64,000 nt of DNA from Iodobacter ciconiae (GCF_003952345.1 NZ_CP034433.1:1426001-1490000); one strand, 5' to 3'; shown: positions 1 to 9,022, counted from the stretch's first letter. Notes: generated by a model not told the origin, from the letters alone. Program-made: numbers and translations.

Positions 1-281
1 CCACAGGCATTGGCAAGCATGTCTTTGAGATCAAAGCTTCGGTAGGGTGTAAGTGCCTGTGCAAATTCGATGGCGACGCCCATCAGGCTGGCTGTGAACC
101 AGATCAGTGGCAGTTTTTGCTGGCGGGCCAAGCCAAACCAAAGAGCCAGTAAGCCATAGGCAAGAAAATGGCCGATTTTATCGCTGTTGGGTACAGCAGG
201 CATAGAGAGGGGGATTAAGGACATGAGCCAAATAAAGGCCACATAGGCCCATGCCAGTCTTTCAAAGGCTATGCGTATCAT
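1..281 (-). CDS. VanZ-like family membrane protein (partial, runs off left edge)
   Basis: I translated this by hand; the start ATG at 281-279 overlaps the TAA stop of the upstream gene (TAATG), so the two are translationally coupled. About 93 residues are visible before the window edge. They show a hydrophobic segment near residues 8-27, the pattern DKIGHFLAYGLLALW, a second hydrophobic segment, and EFAQ followed by PYRSFDLKDMLANACG. This set of D/H, E-x-x-Q and P-x-R-x-x-D-x-x-D-x-x-AN residues is characteristic of the VanZ-like family of small membrane proteins. The family's molecular role is poorly defined; VanZ itself confers teicoplanin resistance. It is the last visible gene of a three-gene minus-strand unit. 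The C-terminus is not visible. Confidence 0.8.
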   Translation of the reverse strand, partial: MIRIAFERLAWAYVAFIWLMSLIPLSMPAVPNSDKIGHFLAYGLLALWFGLARQQKLPLIWFTASLMGVAIEFAQALTPYRSFDLKDMLANAC

Positions 282-652
282 TAGCTTTTTGCCACCAACA
301 GAACGCCTAGCATAATTACAGCAATGCCAATTAAGCGCATTGGTGTTACGGCTTCACCAAATAGCCACCATGCCAGCCCTGCGTTCACAACATAGCCAAT
401 AGACAGCATGGGGTAGGCAATGCTGACTTCGACCCGGGACAGGGCCAGAATCCAGACTACTACGCTAATGACATAGCAGGATAACCCGCCAATGATGTGC
501 GGGTTGCTGGCAACTTTGAGCCCGATTGGCCACGCATTGGCCATGGAAAAATCAAATTGCCCAATGGTGCGTGTACCGGCTTTTAATAAAAGCTGAGCAC
601 CTGCATTGAGTAATACGCCAAATAAAATCAATCCGAATTCGATGGCTTTCAT
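281..652 (-). CDS. Small EamA/ArnE-like drug-metabolite transporter family protein
   Basis: This 123-residue protein has four predicted membrane helices: about residues 5-22, 42-64, 70-90 and 97-120. Its C-terminal half reads like half of an EamA/SMR unit, with YPMLSIGYVVNAGLAWWLFGE followed by a final hydrophobic helix. The length and topology match the ArnE/ArnF type of lipid-linked sugar flippase subunit and the small multidrug resistance family. Its ATG overlaps the TGA of the upstream ArnT-like gene (ATGA), and its stop overlaps the start of the VanZ-like gene. The pairing with a lipid-linked glycosyltransferase favours a flippase-like role over drug efflux. That assignment is inference from context, and a plain EamA permease cannot be excluded. 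Confidence 0.75.
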   Translation of the reverse strand: MKAIEFGLILFGVLLNAGAQLLLKAGTRTIGQFDFSMANAWPIGLKVASNPHIIGGLSCYVISVVVWILALSRVEVSIAYPMLSIGYVVNAGLAWWLFGEAVTPMRLIGIAVIMLGVLLVAKS

Positions 653-2286
653 GGTTTTGCAATCACCAGTCTGCGGGCGTCTTTTGCAATTATTTTCATT
701 TGTAACCCACGTGTTTGTAATTCATTGAGTGTTTCTTTTTGCAAGATGGCAACAGGCTGAGCATCGCTATTCCACCGGGCAATAAAATCATCCAGCGTGA
801 TGTGCTTATCAGGCTCTGATTTCTGGCCCATTTGAAACTCATCAGTATATTCAACAAATTGAATTGTTCTCTTCAGATAAAAGGGCAGGGACTGGTCGTA
901 ATAACGCACAGCATAAAGGGTGCTTTGCTCATTGACCTGCGGCTTGATTGCTTCTACCAAATGATAACTGGAATTAGTGTAAGCATAAGACTCATGCCCT
1001 ACCATCGGCAATTGCCCGCCTATTAATCCGGTTAGCACCATGGTGGCAATGGCGGCTTCTTTTTTGTTTTTACCTGCCAGAATAAAGCTGGCTATCGAGC
1101 CGCCAGTGAAAACCAGGCCTGCGGCAACAAGCCATATGGCATAGGCCGCATTATACATTTGTGGGGTGTTGTCGCTGGTTATTGTACTGACATAGGGATA
1201 GGCGCCGATTAAAATCAGGCCGGGAATAACCATCCACACAAAATGCCAGCGCAGCGCCTTGCTGCTGATATCCATCAGCGTTTGCGCCATCAGCATGGCT
1301 AGTGCCGGAAAAATCGGCAGAATATAGGAAGGCAGTTTGGAGCCTGATTTGGAGAAAAAGGCAAAAATAAATATCGACCAGATTAAAAGAAAACGGTTGG
1401 TTTTAAATTGCTCATTGCTTTGCCAGCTTTTCTTTAAAGCTTGCGGCAGCAGGCTGGTCCACGGCAGTAGGCCGACGGCAAGAATCGGGAAGAAGTACCA
1501 GATTGGCCCTTCACGACGGTGTTCGGTGCTCAGAAAACGCTCAAAGTGCTCATGAATAAAGAAAAACTGGGCGAATTCAGGATTGGCTTTAGATACGGTT
1601 AAAAACCAAGGCACGGTAATCAGTAAGGCCAGCGCCAGGCCTTTGAATAAATGCAGCCTTGTCCAAAGCTTAAGATCCCGGCAAATAATCGAATAGGCCA
1701 CAATCGCAATGCCGGGCAGTACCAGACCGATCAGACCTTTGGATAAAACAGCCAGGGCAATGGATGTCCAGGCAATTAGCATGCCATTGCGGTTTTCTTT
1801 GGGGCTGGCACCGTCTCTTTGCGCCAGCAGAAAGCCGCACAGGCTAAAAGTCAGAAAAGCACTGACGCCCATATCCAGCGTTAGAAAGTGCCCGTTACCG
1901 ATCCACCACACGCTGCTGGCTAAAATACCGCCCGCCAGCCATGCCGTGGCTTCACCCCAGATTTTGCGGCTGGTGAAAAAAACAGCTAACAGGCTTAAAA
2001 AGCCGGTTGTGGCGGGCCACAGACGGGCGATGAAATCTGATTCGCCCAGCATCTTGAAGGCAGCAGCTGTTGTCCAATACTGTAGGGCGGGTTTTTCAAA
2101 GTATTTAATGCCATTAAGCCGGGGGGTATTCCAGTTGCCGCTTGCAACCATCTCACGGGAAATCTCGGCATAACGGCCTTCATCCGGAGTGATCAGCTTG
2201 CGATGACCTAGCGTGCCAAACCAGAGGACGGACAAAAGAATAAGTATCAGCCATTTGGCTGCCGGGCGGTTAATCAGACTATTCAT
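649..2286 (-). CDS. ArnT-like membrane glycosyltransferase (family 39/83)
   Basis: The chosen ATG start (at 2286) gives 545 residues; an in-frame GTG at 2334 would add 16 residues and cannot be excluded. The protein has an N-terminal helix followed by ITPDEGRYAEISREM, placing the acidic pair D35-E36 in the first periplasmic loop. That is where ArnT/PMT family transferases keep their catalytic carboxylate. Next comes the family-typical FEKPALQYW. About eleven to twelve hydrophobic segments follow, then a soluble C-terminal tail of roughly 100 residues. The family transfers sugars from undecaprenyl-phosphate carriers in the periplasm, for example L-Ara4N onto lipid A. No arnA/B/C/D genes are nearby, so the donor sugar and acceptor are unknown. 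It heads a coupled operon with an EamA-like and a VanZ-like gene. Confidence 0.82.
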   Translation of the reverse strand: MNSLINRPAAKWLILILLSVLWFGTLGHRKLITPDEGRYAEISREMVASGNWNTPRLNGIKYFEKPALQYWTTAAAFKMLGESDFIARLWPATTGFLSLLAVFFTSRKIWGEATAWLAGGILASSVWWIGNGHFLTLDMGVSAFLTFSLCGFLLAQRDGASPKENRNGMLIAWTSIALAVLSKGLIGLVLPGIAIVAYSIICRDLKLWTRLHLFKGLALALLITVPWFLTVSKANPEFAQFFFIHEHFERFLSTEHRREGPIWYFFPILAVGLLPWTSLLPQALKKSWQSNEQFKTNRFLLIWSIFIFAFFSKSGSKLPSYILPIFPALAMLMAQTLMDISSKALRWHFVWMVIPGLILIGAYPYVSTITSDNTPQMYNAAYAIWLVAAGLVFTGGSIASFILAGKNKKEAAIATMVLTGLIGGQLPMVGHESYAYTNSSYHLVEAIKPQVNEQSTLYAVRYYDQSLPFYLKRTIQFVEYTDEFQMGQKSEPDKHITLDDFIARWNSDAQPVAILQKETLNELQTRGLQMKIIAKDARRLVIAKP

Positions 2287-2428
2287 GGGTCTTTTGATGA
2301 GGATTGTGCGGTGCGGTATTGTACCTGAAGCCACTTGATCACACGAAACACTACCTTAAACTACTTAAAGGGTGATGATTTTCAGGCAGATAATAGCGAA
2401 TGCCTTGCGTTTTTGCACAGGACTTTAT

Positions 2429-3043
2429 TTATTGATGGCGGCTTCTGATTAAAACCAGCACCGCGCCGCCGCCGCCTTCATGCTGTGGTGCCTGACAAAA
2501 AGCCAGTACCTCATCTCTTTGTGCCAGCCAGTTTTTAAGCTTCTGTTTTAGAATTGGCTCGCCATTCTTTGATCCCATGCCCTTGCCATGCACTATGCGT
2601 ACACAGCGTAAACCAGCTGCATGGGCATTTTGTAAAAATCGTGTCACGCTGATTCTGGCTTCGTCGCTGCTCAAACCATGTAAATCCAAATGTCTAGTTG
2701 TGGGCCATTGTCCTTTGCGAAGCCGCTTCAGGGTATCGAGCTTTTGCCCCGGTTTGCTGTACAGCAGCTCTTCCCCCGGAGCCAGCTCATCCCAGGGCCA
2801 GAAATCGGTCATATCATCCAGCGGGCTAAGGTTCTCGGCACGCTGCTTTCTTGGCCAGGGGCTGACTTCCGGTTTGGGGTGAATGTATTGCTTGGTTTGA
2901 AATGGCTTAACGCCTTGTACCGAGCGCATAAAAAGGGCGCGATCATCTAATGCTTCAATTGTTTGATGCGGCTTATGAGGCACCTTTGCCGCAATCTGCG
3001 TCTTGATGCGTAAGGCTTTTCTGAGCTGGCGTAGTTTGTCCAT
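2429..3043 (-). CDS. Smr (MutS2 C-terminal) domain protein
   Basis: The protein has 204 residues if it starts at the ATG at 3043. An in-frame TTG at 3058 lies inside the terminator-like stem upstream, so the ATG is preferred. The N-terminal 110 residues are basic and proline-rich with little recognisable structure. The C-terminal 85 residues carry the Smr signature HLDLHGLSSDEA, then VRIVHGKGMGS and a glycine-rich end GGGGAVLVLI. Stand-alone Smr proteins are candidate nucleases acting on branched nucleic acid or on mRNA of stalled ribosomes (SmrA/SmrB in E. coli). The same arrangement, about 200 residues with a basic N-terminus, is usual in betaproteobacteria. The precise role cannot be read from the sequence. 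Confidence 0.88.
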   Translation of the reverse strand: MDKLRQLRKALRIKTQIAAKVPHKPHQTIEALDDRALFMRSVQGVKPFQTKQYIHPKPEVSPWPRKQRAENLSPLDDMTDFWPWDELAPGEELLYSKPGQKLDTLKRLRKGQWPTTRHLDLHGLSSDEARISVTRFLQNAHAAGLRCVRIVHGKGMGSKNGEPILKQKLKNWLAQRDEVLAFCQAPQHEGGGGAVLVLIRSRHQ

Positions 3044-3055
3044 GTGAATCCAATG

Positions 3056-3082
3056 CAAAAGGGGCGCCTGGCGCCCCTTGGG
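3056..3082 (-). terminator. Rho-independent terminator downstream of trxB
   Basis: Read on the minus strand there is a GC-rich perfect stem, AAGGGGCGCC against GGCGCCCCTT, followed by a short T run. It lies about 185 bp after the trxB stop and just before the Smr gene start, separating the two transcripts. Confidence 0.65.
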
Positions 3083-3262
3083 TTCATCTGAACCATTACT
3101 TTAATGTAAGCAATATGCCAATACTTAACTCACGGCTTTGTTGCCTGCCGTTTTGGCGCTGAGCTGAAAAACAGCGCTTCACCTTGTTATGTATCCTGAT
3201 TATCGAGATCGATTACACTTTCTTTGCTCACGACCGCTTTTTGGGTCTGGCGCAATTGTGAA

Positions 3263-4219
<957 letters not shown>

Positions 4220-4303
4220 TCAGCGTCCTGTGTTGGAAAGGTAGGGAGTATTCATAGGATTTTACGAAGTTTACGGTTTTTGCGCTGAGCTTTCTAATCG
4301 AAA

Positions 4304-4405
4304 ATGCCTATGGAAGCCATTAAGCATACTGACACCGAATCTACGGAAGAAGTTGTCTCTTTAAAAACTTCAAAAATGCAAGCTGCCCTTAATGCTGTTA
4401 ATTGA
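4304..4405 (+). CDS. Candidate small ORF, 33 residues, function unknown
   Basis: The ORF starts with ATG at 4304 (a second in-frame ATG is at 4310) and ends TGA at 4405. The peptide is polar (KHTDTESTEEVV, then LKTSKMQAALNAVN), unlike random AT-rich translation. There is no clear ribosome binding site. The last codons and stop sit inside the 20-bp direct repeat shared with 6523-6542. It could be a real small peptide gene, a remnant, or chance. Confidence 0.25.
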   Translation: MPMEAIKHTDTESTEEVVSLKTSKMQAALNAVN

Positions 4406-4412
4406 GTTGTTT
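4393..4412 (+). repeat. 20-bp direct repeat, copy 1
   Basis: The sequence tgctgttaattgagttgttt is repeated at 6523-6542 with one mismatch (19 of 20 identical). The two copies bracket 2.1 kb containing the broken lipoprotein gene and remnants. A shorter match, tgctgttaatta, occurs again at 6626-6637. Confidence 0.6.
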
Positions 4413-5028
4413 GTAGCTACAGATGTAGGGTGTTTAATTTATTTTTGCGTGCATCAGGGAAAGAGTCCTCGTTGTCATCAATAATGGGCAATCCGTGTCT
4501 TGGGTTTTAATTAGTAACATTTATTTTTTGTCAATTTTTGTGAATTTAATGCAAAAAATAGTTGGGCCGTATAATGACTTTGGTATAATCCACAATGTTT
4601 TAGTGAATGATTAAATACCCGCTAATATTTTAGCCGTAATACTTGGGGAGTGTTTTTTAACTGGGTTGTTTCTCTTCAAAAAGTAAATGAATAACGATTG
4701 TTTTTAGTCATATGGTGTGCGTTTGGCCGGTTTAAGTTTGCATATTATATGCTGGCTTTAATGGTAAAGGTCGTATGCCTGATAGTATTGAGATTGTAGG
4801 TGGCAGATTTGGAAACGCTGATTATTATGCTATGCGTAATGCTAATAATTCTGATGTTTTTTTTAAATTAATTATATGAAGTCGACAAATTTATGGGTTA
4901 TTTAAATAATAAACATTATAAAATAAATGATATTTTTAAACCATGCTAGATGGTGATATATTTTGATGTTGCTATTTATTTTTTATATTACTTTTTGTGA
5001 AGGTAAATTTAATAAAGGAAGGCTTTAA

Positions 5029-5601
5029 ATGACTAAATTTTATTTAGTGTGTGTATTGCTGGTTTTTACTTTTACAGGCACAGGTTGTGTTGATTTGAAA
5101 CCAGTAAATGAAAATGTAATATATGGAAAATCTACCATGTTTTCCGCCTTGGGGCGTCCAAAAACAAAATATACTATTAATCAGTTTATTTATCATTCTA
5201 TTAGAGATGGGGCGGATAAAGAAAAGACAGCTGATTATTTTACTGGATTTTTTGGGAAGCCCGCTAATATTTATAATATTAAATCACAACCAAAACTTGT
5301 ATATGGTTATGATATGAAATCAAAAGCAATGATCGTATATGATTGGCATAAAGATTCCTGCCAGATTATGATTGCTTTTGATCCTGTAACAAAACTAATT
5401 ATAGAGTTTTCAGGAGGTAAAGAGCATCGATATAAAATTGATCCAACTATCTCTTACATTTCTAATTGTTCTACTGAAATAACCGGGCCAGAGAGAAAAG
5501 TGCTTTCTGACCCTGATATATACAGAGGCAATTTAAGCATAAGATTGGCTGCGTGGGGGATCTTTGGGTTAGTTGGATTGGGGACAGTGCAGATAATTTA
5601 A
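5029..5601 (+). pseudogene. Predicted lipoprotein, N-terminal part of a frameshifted gene
   Basis: The ORF has a strong ribosome binding site (AAGGAAGG at 5015-5022) and an ATG at 5029. The N-terminus MTKFYLVCVLLVFTFTGTGC is a signal peptide with a lipobox-like end at Cys20, though the -3 residue is not ideal. A domain of about 150 residues follows (DYFTGFFGKPANIYNIK, then a beta-rich stretch) that I do not recognise. The last 17 residues, after the run of five Gs at 5555-5559, look like out-of-frame translation. One extra G there would join the frame to 5553-5837, giving WGDLWVSWIGDSADNLM and a protein of about 269 residues. The coding AT content is far above that of the housekeeping genes. 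A plain 190-residue lipoprotein is the alternative. Confidence 0.6.
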
Positions 5602-5837
5602 TGAAAAGCTGGGGGGTGCCCAATAGTTCAGTAAAATTAAGCAATGGAGATACTATTCTTCAATATTCTCGAACTAGCTATGATGAATATCATACTTACC
5701 ACTGTGAGAAAAAATTTATTATAAGAAAAGGAATTATTAAAAAATTTAGTTATTCTGGTTGTGGAAGTCCAAAGGTTGTACTTGGACGGCCATTTTATCC
5801 GGCTGCTACTCCAGTTCCTGGTACTGATGACTTATAA
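5553..5837 (+). pseudogene. C-terminal part of the same frameshifted lipoprotein gene
   Basis: This frame is open from 5517 to 5837 and its only start near the top is a GTG inside the upstream ORF, with no ribosome binding site. The translation WVSWIGDSADNLMKSWGVP followed by SVKLSNGDTILQYSRT and a C-x-x-x-F motif resembles the common small-lipoprotein domain built as 'W-G-x-x-x-x-L-x-x-x-W-G-x-P ... L-x-D-G-x-x-x-x-x-Y'. That domain normally sits near the end of a secreted lipoprotein, so this is most likely the missing C-terminus of the 5029 gene rather than an independent gene. The family assignment comes from pattern recognition only. Confidence 0.55.
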
Positions 5838-6522
5838 TTAATCTTAAATTCAGAGTTTAGGTGGCTAAGTTTTAATTTAATGTGTACCTTTGATGTTTTG
5901 TTTCTCCATTAAAATTTTCCTGGTCAATTTTGTTATTTGCTTGCATACCTAGCGCAACAGCCAGATTACCGGTTATTGGCGCTAGGGTAAAAGCAGACGC
6001 CGGGTTTGGCGGGGGTGATGCTTTGCTATAGCCCCAGGCATGCACCAGCTAAATCGCTCAGGCATTCCCCCCGCACACTGACAAAAATCTCGCTTTCTCT
6101 CTGAATTAATAAAACAAAATCGAAGTCATTCACAAAGACATTGACACCCACTGGGGCAGACCTGACCCGGATATCAGTTTTAGCCCATGACAATAGCCGT
6201 TTTTAACCTGGAAAAATCCGGCGCAAGCCTGCGTGGCACGCAATCTGGAGCCGTAGCGTGGTTTTTTTGATGTGTGCGCTGGAAATGGCTGCAGTGGTAA
6301 CCTTCCTTCGTGTAAACGCTAATTGTCAGTGATTGCGAACGGCTCCGTTATGCCAGTACGCCTAAAGATGCCACCATTAATGTGAAAAATTAACTGATGC
6401 CACTATCGGCCTACTACGAACCTATTTACCGGGGGCGTGTTTTGTTGCGAATATTAGAAGTAATGCAAATCTTTAGCGCCCACGTTTACGTCCGGAAAAA
6501 TAAGAAATTAAAACGTTAGTAG

Positions 6523-6542
6523 TGCTGTTAATTAAGTTGTTT
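6523..6542 (+). repeat. 20-bp direct repeat, copy 2
   Basis: The sequence tgctgttaattaagttgttt differs by one base from the copy at 4393-4412. Confidence 0.6.
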
Positions 6543-6593
6543 CTAAATGCGCAGAAAAATAAAAAATGCGGATTTATCAGATTTATTAAAGGT

Positions 6594-6618
6594 AAATACT
6601 TACAATATGTAAGTATTT
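6594..6618. promoter_or_regulatory. AT-rich palindrome upstream of the type I secretion adaptor gene
   Basis: Perfect 11-bp arms AAATACTTACA and TGTAAGTATTT are separated by three bases. The palindrome lies about 215 bp before the HlyD-type gene. The low GC content and symmetry suit an operator for a dimeric regulator better than a terminator, although a T run follows the right arm. No regulator gene is present in the island. Confidence 0.4.
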
Positions 6619-6832
6619 TGATTGTTGCTGTTAATTAGCAATTTACTGAAAAAACAGATAATTATATTGGCTTGTACGGGTATTCGGCTAATTATTACAG
6701 CTTATTGCTTTTGTATTTATTGTGTTTTAATAAATATTATTGAAATAATTATTTATTTTTCTTTGTTTTTAATTGACGTATTAATTATATGGTGCTTACT
6801 ATGGTTTATTAAAATAACTTTATAAAGTTAAT

Positions 6833-8248
6833 ATGAAATATCAAATTGTCGGTGAATTGCTTACAAAATACCGGCAGGTTTTTGCTGCGGCGTGGCAAAG
6901 CCGCAAACAGCAAGATTTACCACCTAAAAGTGCTAACGAGCTTGCCTTTTTACCCGCAGCGCTAGAGCTGCAAGAAAATCCCCCTCACCCCGCCGCCCGC
7001 ATCACGCTTTGGGCCTTGCTCGCTTTTATCTTGATTGCCTTTACTTGGGCCTGCCTTGGCAAGATCGATATTGTGGCCGTGGCGCCTGGCAGGTTGATTG
7101 TGTCTGATCGCAGTAAAACCATTCAGCCCTTAGAGGCAGGGGTGGTGAAATCCATTCATGTGCAAGACGGGCAAATGGTGCAGGCGGGGCAGCTATTGAT
7201 CGAGCTGGATGGCACCGTCTCAGGCGCAGAAAACACCAAGCAGCAAACCAATCTGTACGATGCAGAATTAAACGCGCTGCGCGCCAAAGCCTTGCTTGTC
7301 GCTTTAGATAACAGGCAAGCGCCTGTTGTTAATCATGTGGCGGCGGGTAAGGAGCTGCAATCTCTGGAGGCCAGCCGTTTGGCGCTCAGCCAGTGGCAGG
7401 AATTACAAGCCAGGCTATCTACCCTAGATAGTGATACTTCACGCAAGCAGGCCGAGCGGGCGGGGGTACAAGACCAGATCGCCAGGTTTGAGCAAACCTT
7501 ACCGATTATTAAGCAGCGCGAAAAAGACTTTCAGGATTTGGCGCTGCAAAACTTTGTTTCCAAACACGGCGTGCTAGAGAAACAACAGGCCAGAATAGAG
7601 GCCGAGCAAGATTTAGCCAACCAGCGGCATAAAAAATCTGAGTTAGATGCTGCCATTCGCGGCAATGCCCAGCAAAGAATCGCCATACAGGCAGAGTTTC
7701 GCCGCACCCAGCACGATCTGTTTAGCCAAGCCAGTGAGCAAGCCCGCTCGTTTACCCAAGACGTGGTTAAAACAGGGCAGCTACAAAAACAAACCCGCCT
7801 AACCGCGCCCGTAGCCGGAATCGTGCAGCAACTGGCTGTGCACACCGTGGGCGGCGTCGTCACCCCTGCGCAAGCCCTGCTGGTGATCGTGCCAAAAGAT
7901 GAAGCCGTAGAGGCCGAAGTGGTATTGGAAAACAAAGACATCGGCTTTGTAAATGCTGGGCAGGCCGCCGCTATCAAAATTGAAACCTTTAATTACACCA
8001 AATACGGCCTAATTGAAGGATTGGTGAGAAACGTTTCATTTGATGCCGTACCAGATGAAAAATTAGGATTGATATATCAGGCCAGAATCAAATTACACAA
8101 AAATAAAATGAATGTTGATGGTAAATGGCTAAAGCTGGCTCCGGGGATGGCGGTAACGGTAGAAATTAAAACCGGACAACGCAGAATTATTGAATATTTC
8201 TTATCGCCACTTATGGCGCATGTTTCGGAAAGTGTGAGGGAGAGGTGA
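6833..8248 (+). CDS. Type I secretion periplasmic adaptor (HlyD family)
   Basis: This 471-residue membrane fusion protein would link the inner-membrane ABC transporter to an outer-membrane TolC channel. A cytoplasmic N-terminus of about 58 residues precedes one membrane helix (about 59-80, TLWALLAFILIAFTWACLG). Next comes the first lipoyl half (TIQPLEAGVVKSIHVQDGQ), a long helical hairpin (about 140-310) rich in Q/E/K/A, and the second lipoyl half with TAPVAGIVQQLAVHTVGGV. It ends in LAPGMAVTVEIKTGQRRIIE and YFLSPL, the classic HlyD C-terminal signature. The ribosome binding site is weak. Its GC content is clearly higher than the DNA on either side. The cognate transporter lies 10 kb downstream, beyond the RTX gene; no tolC is visible. 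Confidence 0.95.
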   Translation: MKYQIVGELLTKYRQVFAAAWQSRKQQDLPPKSANELAFLPAALELQENPPHPAARITLWALLAFILIAFTWACLGKIDIVAVAPGRLIVSDRSKTIQPLEAGVVKSIHVQDGQMVQAGQLLIELDGTVSGAENTKQQTNLYDAELNALRAKALLVALDNRQAPVVNHVAAGKELQSLEASRLALSQWQELQARLSTLDSDTSRKQAERAGVQDQIARFEQTLPIIKQREKDFQDLALQNFVSKHGVLEKQQARIEAEQDLANQRHKKSELDAAIRGNAQQRIAIQAEFRRTQHDLFSQASEQARSFTQDVVKTGQLQKQTRLTAPVAGIVQQLAVHTVGGVVTPAQALLVIVPKDEAVEAEVVLENKDIGFVNAGQAAAIKIETFNYTKYGLIEGLVRNVSFDAVPDEKLGLIYQARIKLHKNKMNVDGKWLKLAPGMAVTVEIKTGQRRIIEYFLSPLMAHVSESVRER

Positions 8249-8467
8249 AAGGTTTAACTTTAGGTTCTTATATTTAATAATGGGTTTAATTTAATTTAAT
8301 AAAATTATATGATTATTATTTTATTGATAATTTTTACTTTGTTGATGGGTGGCGTGGTAAAAGTGCAGTGCGAAAATTTCATTCAACGCAGTTGAAAATT
8401 TAGTTATATATACTTGGTTTTTTTGTTTGTTTTATATGGATTTTTTTGTGAGGTTTAATTTATGTAA

Positions 8468-8495
8468 TTAATTGGTAATTGGTAATTGGTAATTA
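8468..8495 (+). repeat. Short tandem repeat TTGGTAA-type, about three units
   Basis: The heptamer TAATTGG is repeated in tandem about three times between the adaptor gene and the next small ORF. The number of units may vary between strains; the position upstream of a small ORF leaves a spacing effect on expression possible. Confidence 0.55.
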
Positions 8496-8531
8496 TTTTG
8501 GATGTGAATTTGGCCAATATGGGTGCTGTAT

Positions 8532-8762
8532 ATGATTATCTATCAGAATAAAAAGATTGGTTTATTTAAAGGCTTGTGCCAATTAACAGCGGTAGCTTCT
8601 TTCGGTGTGCTCGCCATGAATTCCTATGCAGCTGAATATGAAATAATCATGCCGGCTCAATCTGGTGTTTATGCGGCAAAGAAAGCCAGTGGATGGGGGT
8701 ATGTTACCAAAAGCAAGGAGATTACAAATTTTAATTTTGAGGCGAATGAGGGTGTCTTCTAG
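8532..8762 (+). CDS. Small exported protein of unknown function, possibly truncated
   Basis: The ATG at 8532 gives 76 residues; a GTG at 8523 would add three. The N-terminus is basic then hydrophobic (KKIGLFKGLCQLTAVASFGVLAM) and ends with SYAAEYE, a convincing signal peptide with cleavage near Ala33. The mature part is only about 43 residues, ending FEANEGVF, with no recognised domain. Frames further downstream to 8883 stay open in another register (SSRIILFSFSLYPL), so the gene may be frameshifted. It lies between the HlyD adaptor and the RTX gene and may be a small partner of that system, but this is only positional. Confidence 0.45.
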   Translation: MIIYQNKKIGLFKGLCQLTAVASFGVLAMNSYAAEYEIIMPAQSGVYAAKKASGWGYVTKSKEITNFNFEANEGVF

Positions 8763-8908
8763 GATTATATTGTTTTCTTTTAGTTTGTACCCGCTTTGGT
8801 TTGGAATCTCCAAACCACTCGCCAATTTAGGTCCTACTGGTATTATTTTATTATGTATTTTGATGATACCTGTTTGCATTTTATAATTTCTTATTTCAGA
8901 GGTGAAAA

Positions 8909-9022
8909 ATGAGCAATGCTGGTGTGGTAGCAGCTACTACAATAGATGCATACGGATTGATGCTTAATGTATCTGCAACTCAAAGTGGCATATCTGGCAT
9001 CCAGATAGATTGGCTGTTTTGA
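8909..9022 (+). CDS. Candidate small ORF, 37 residues, likely broken
   Basis: A good ribosome binding site (AGAGGTG at 8899-8905) precedes ATG at 8909. The peptide MSNAGVVAATTIDAYGLMLN continues with SATQSGISG and stops at 9022. After SGISG another frame stays open and coding-like (HPDRLAVLTQGITEVRTKLN, to a stop near 9142), which suggests a frameshifted small gene. The downstream part carries the inverted repeat at 9031-9122. No function is recognised. Confidence 0.4.
   Translation: MSNAGVVAATTIDAYGLMLNVSATQSGISGIQIDWLF

Larger units (their letters stand above)
5838..6832. other. Long intergenic region with decayed coding-like sequence
   Basis: These 995 bases hold no intact gene that I can support. 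Bases 5940-6480 are richer in GC than their flanks and look like degenerated coding sequence: several frames give coding-like stretches (for example RYASTPKDATINVKN, near 6350) interrupted by stops. From 6520 onward the DNA is very AT-rich, with the second copy of the 20-bp direct repeat and an 11-bp-arm palindrome at 6594-6618. A 67-codon hydrophobic frame at 6622 is low-complexity and probably not a gene. Confidence 0.45.

Noticed and set aside
6622..6825. A 67-codon hydrophobic open frame just before the HlyD-type gene.
   Set aside because: It consists of AT-rich low-complexity Ile/Leu/Phe codons, has no ribosome binding site, and starts inside the palindromic, repeat-bearing region. It looks like chance translation.
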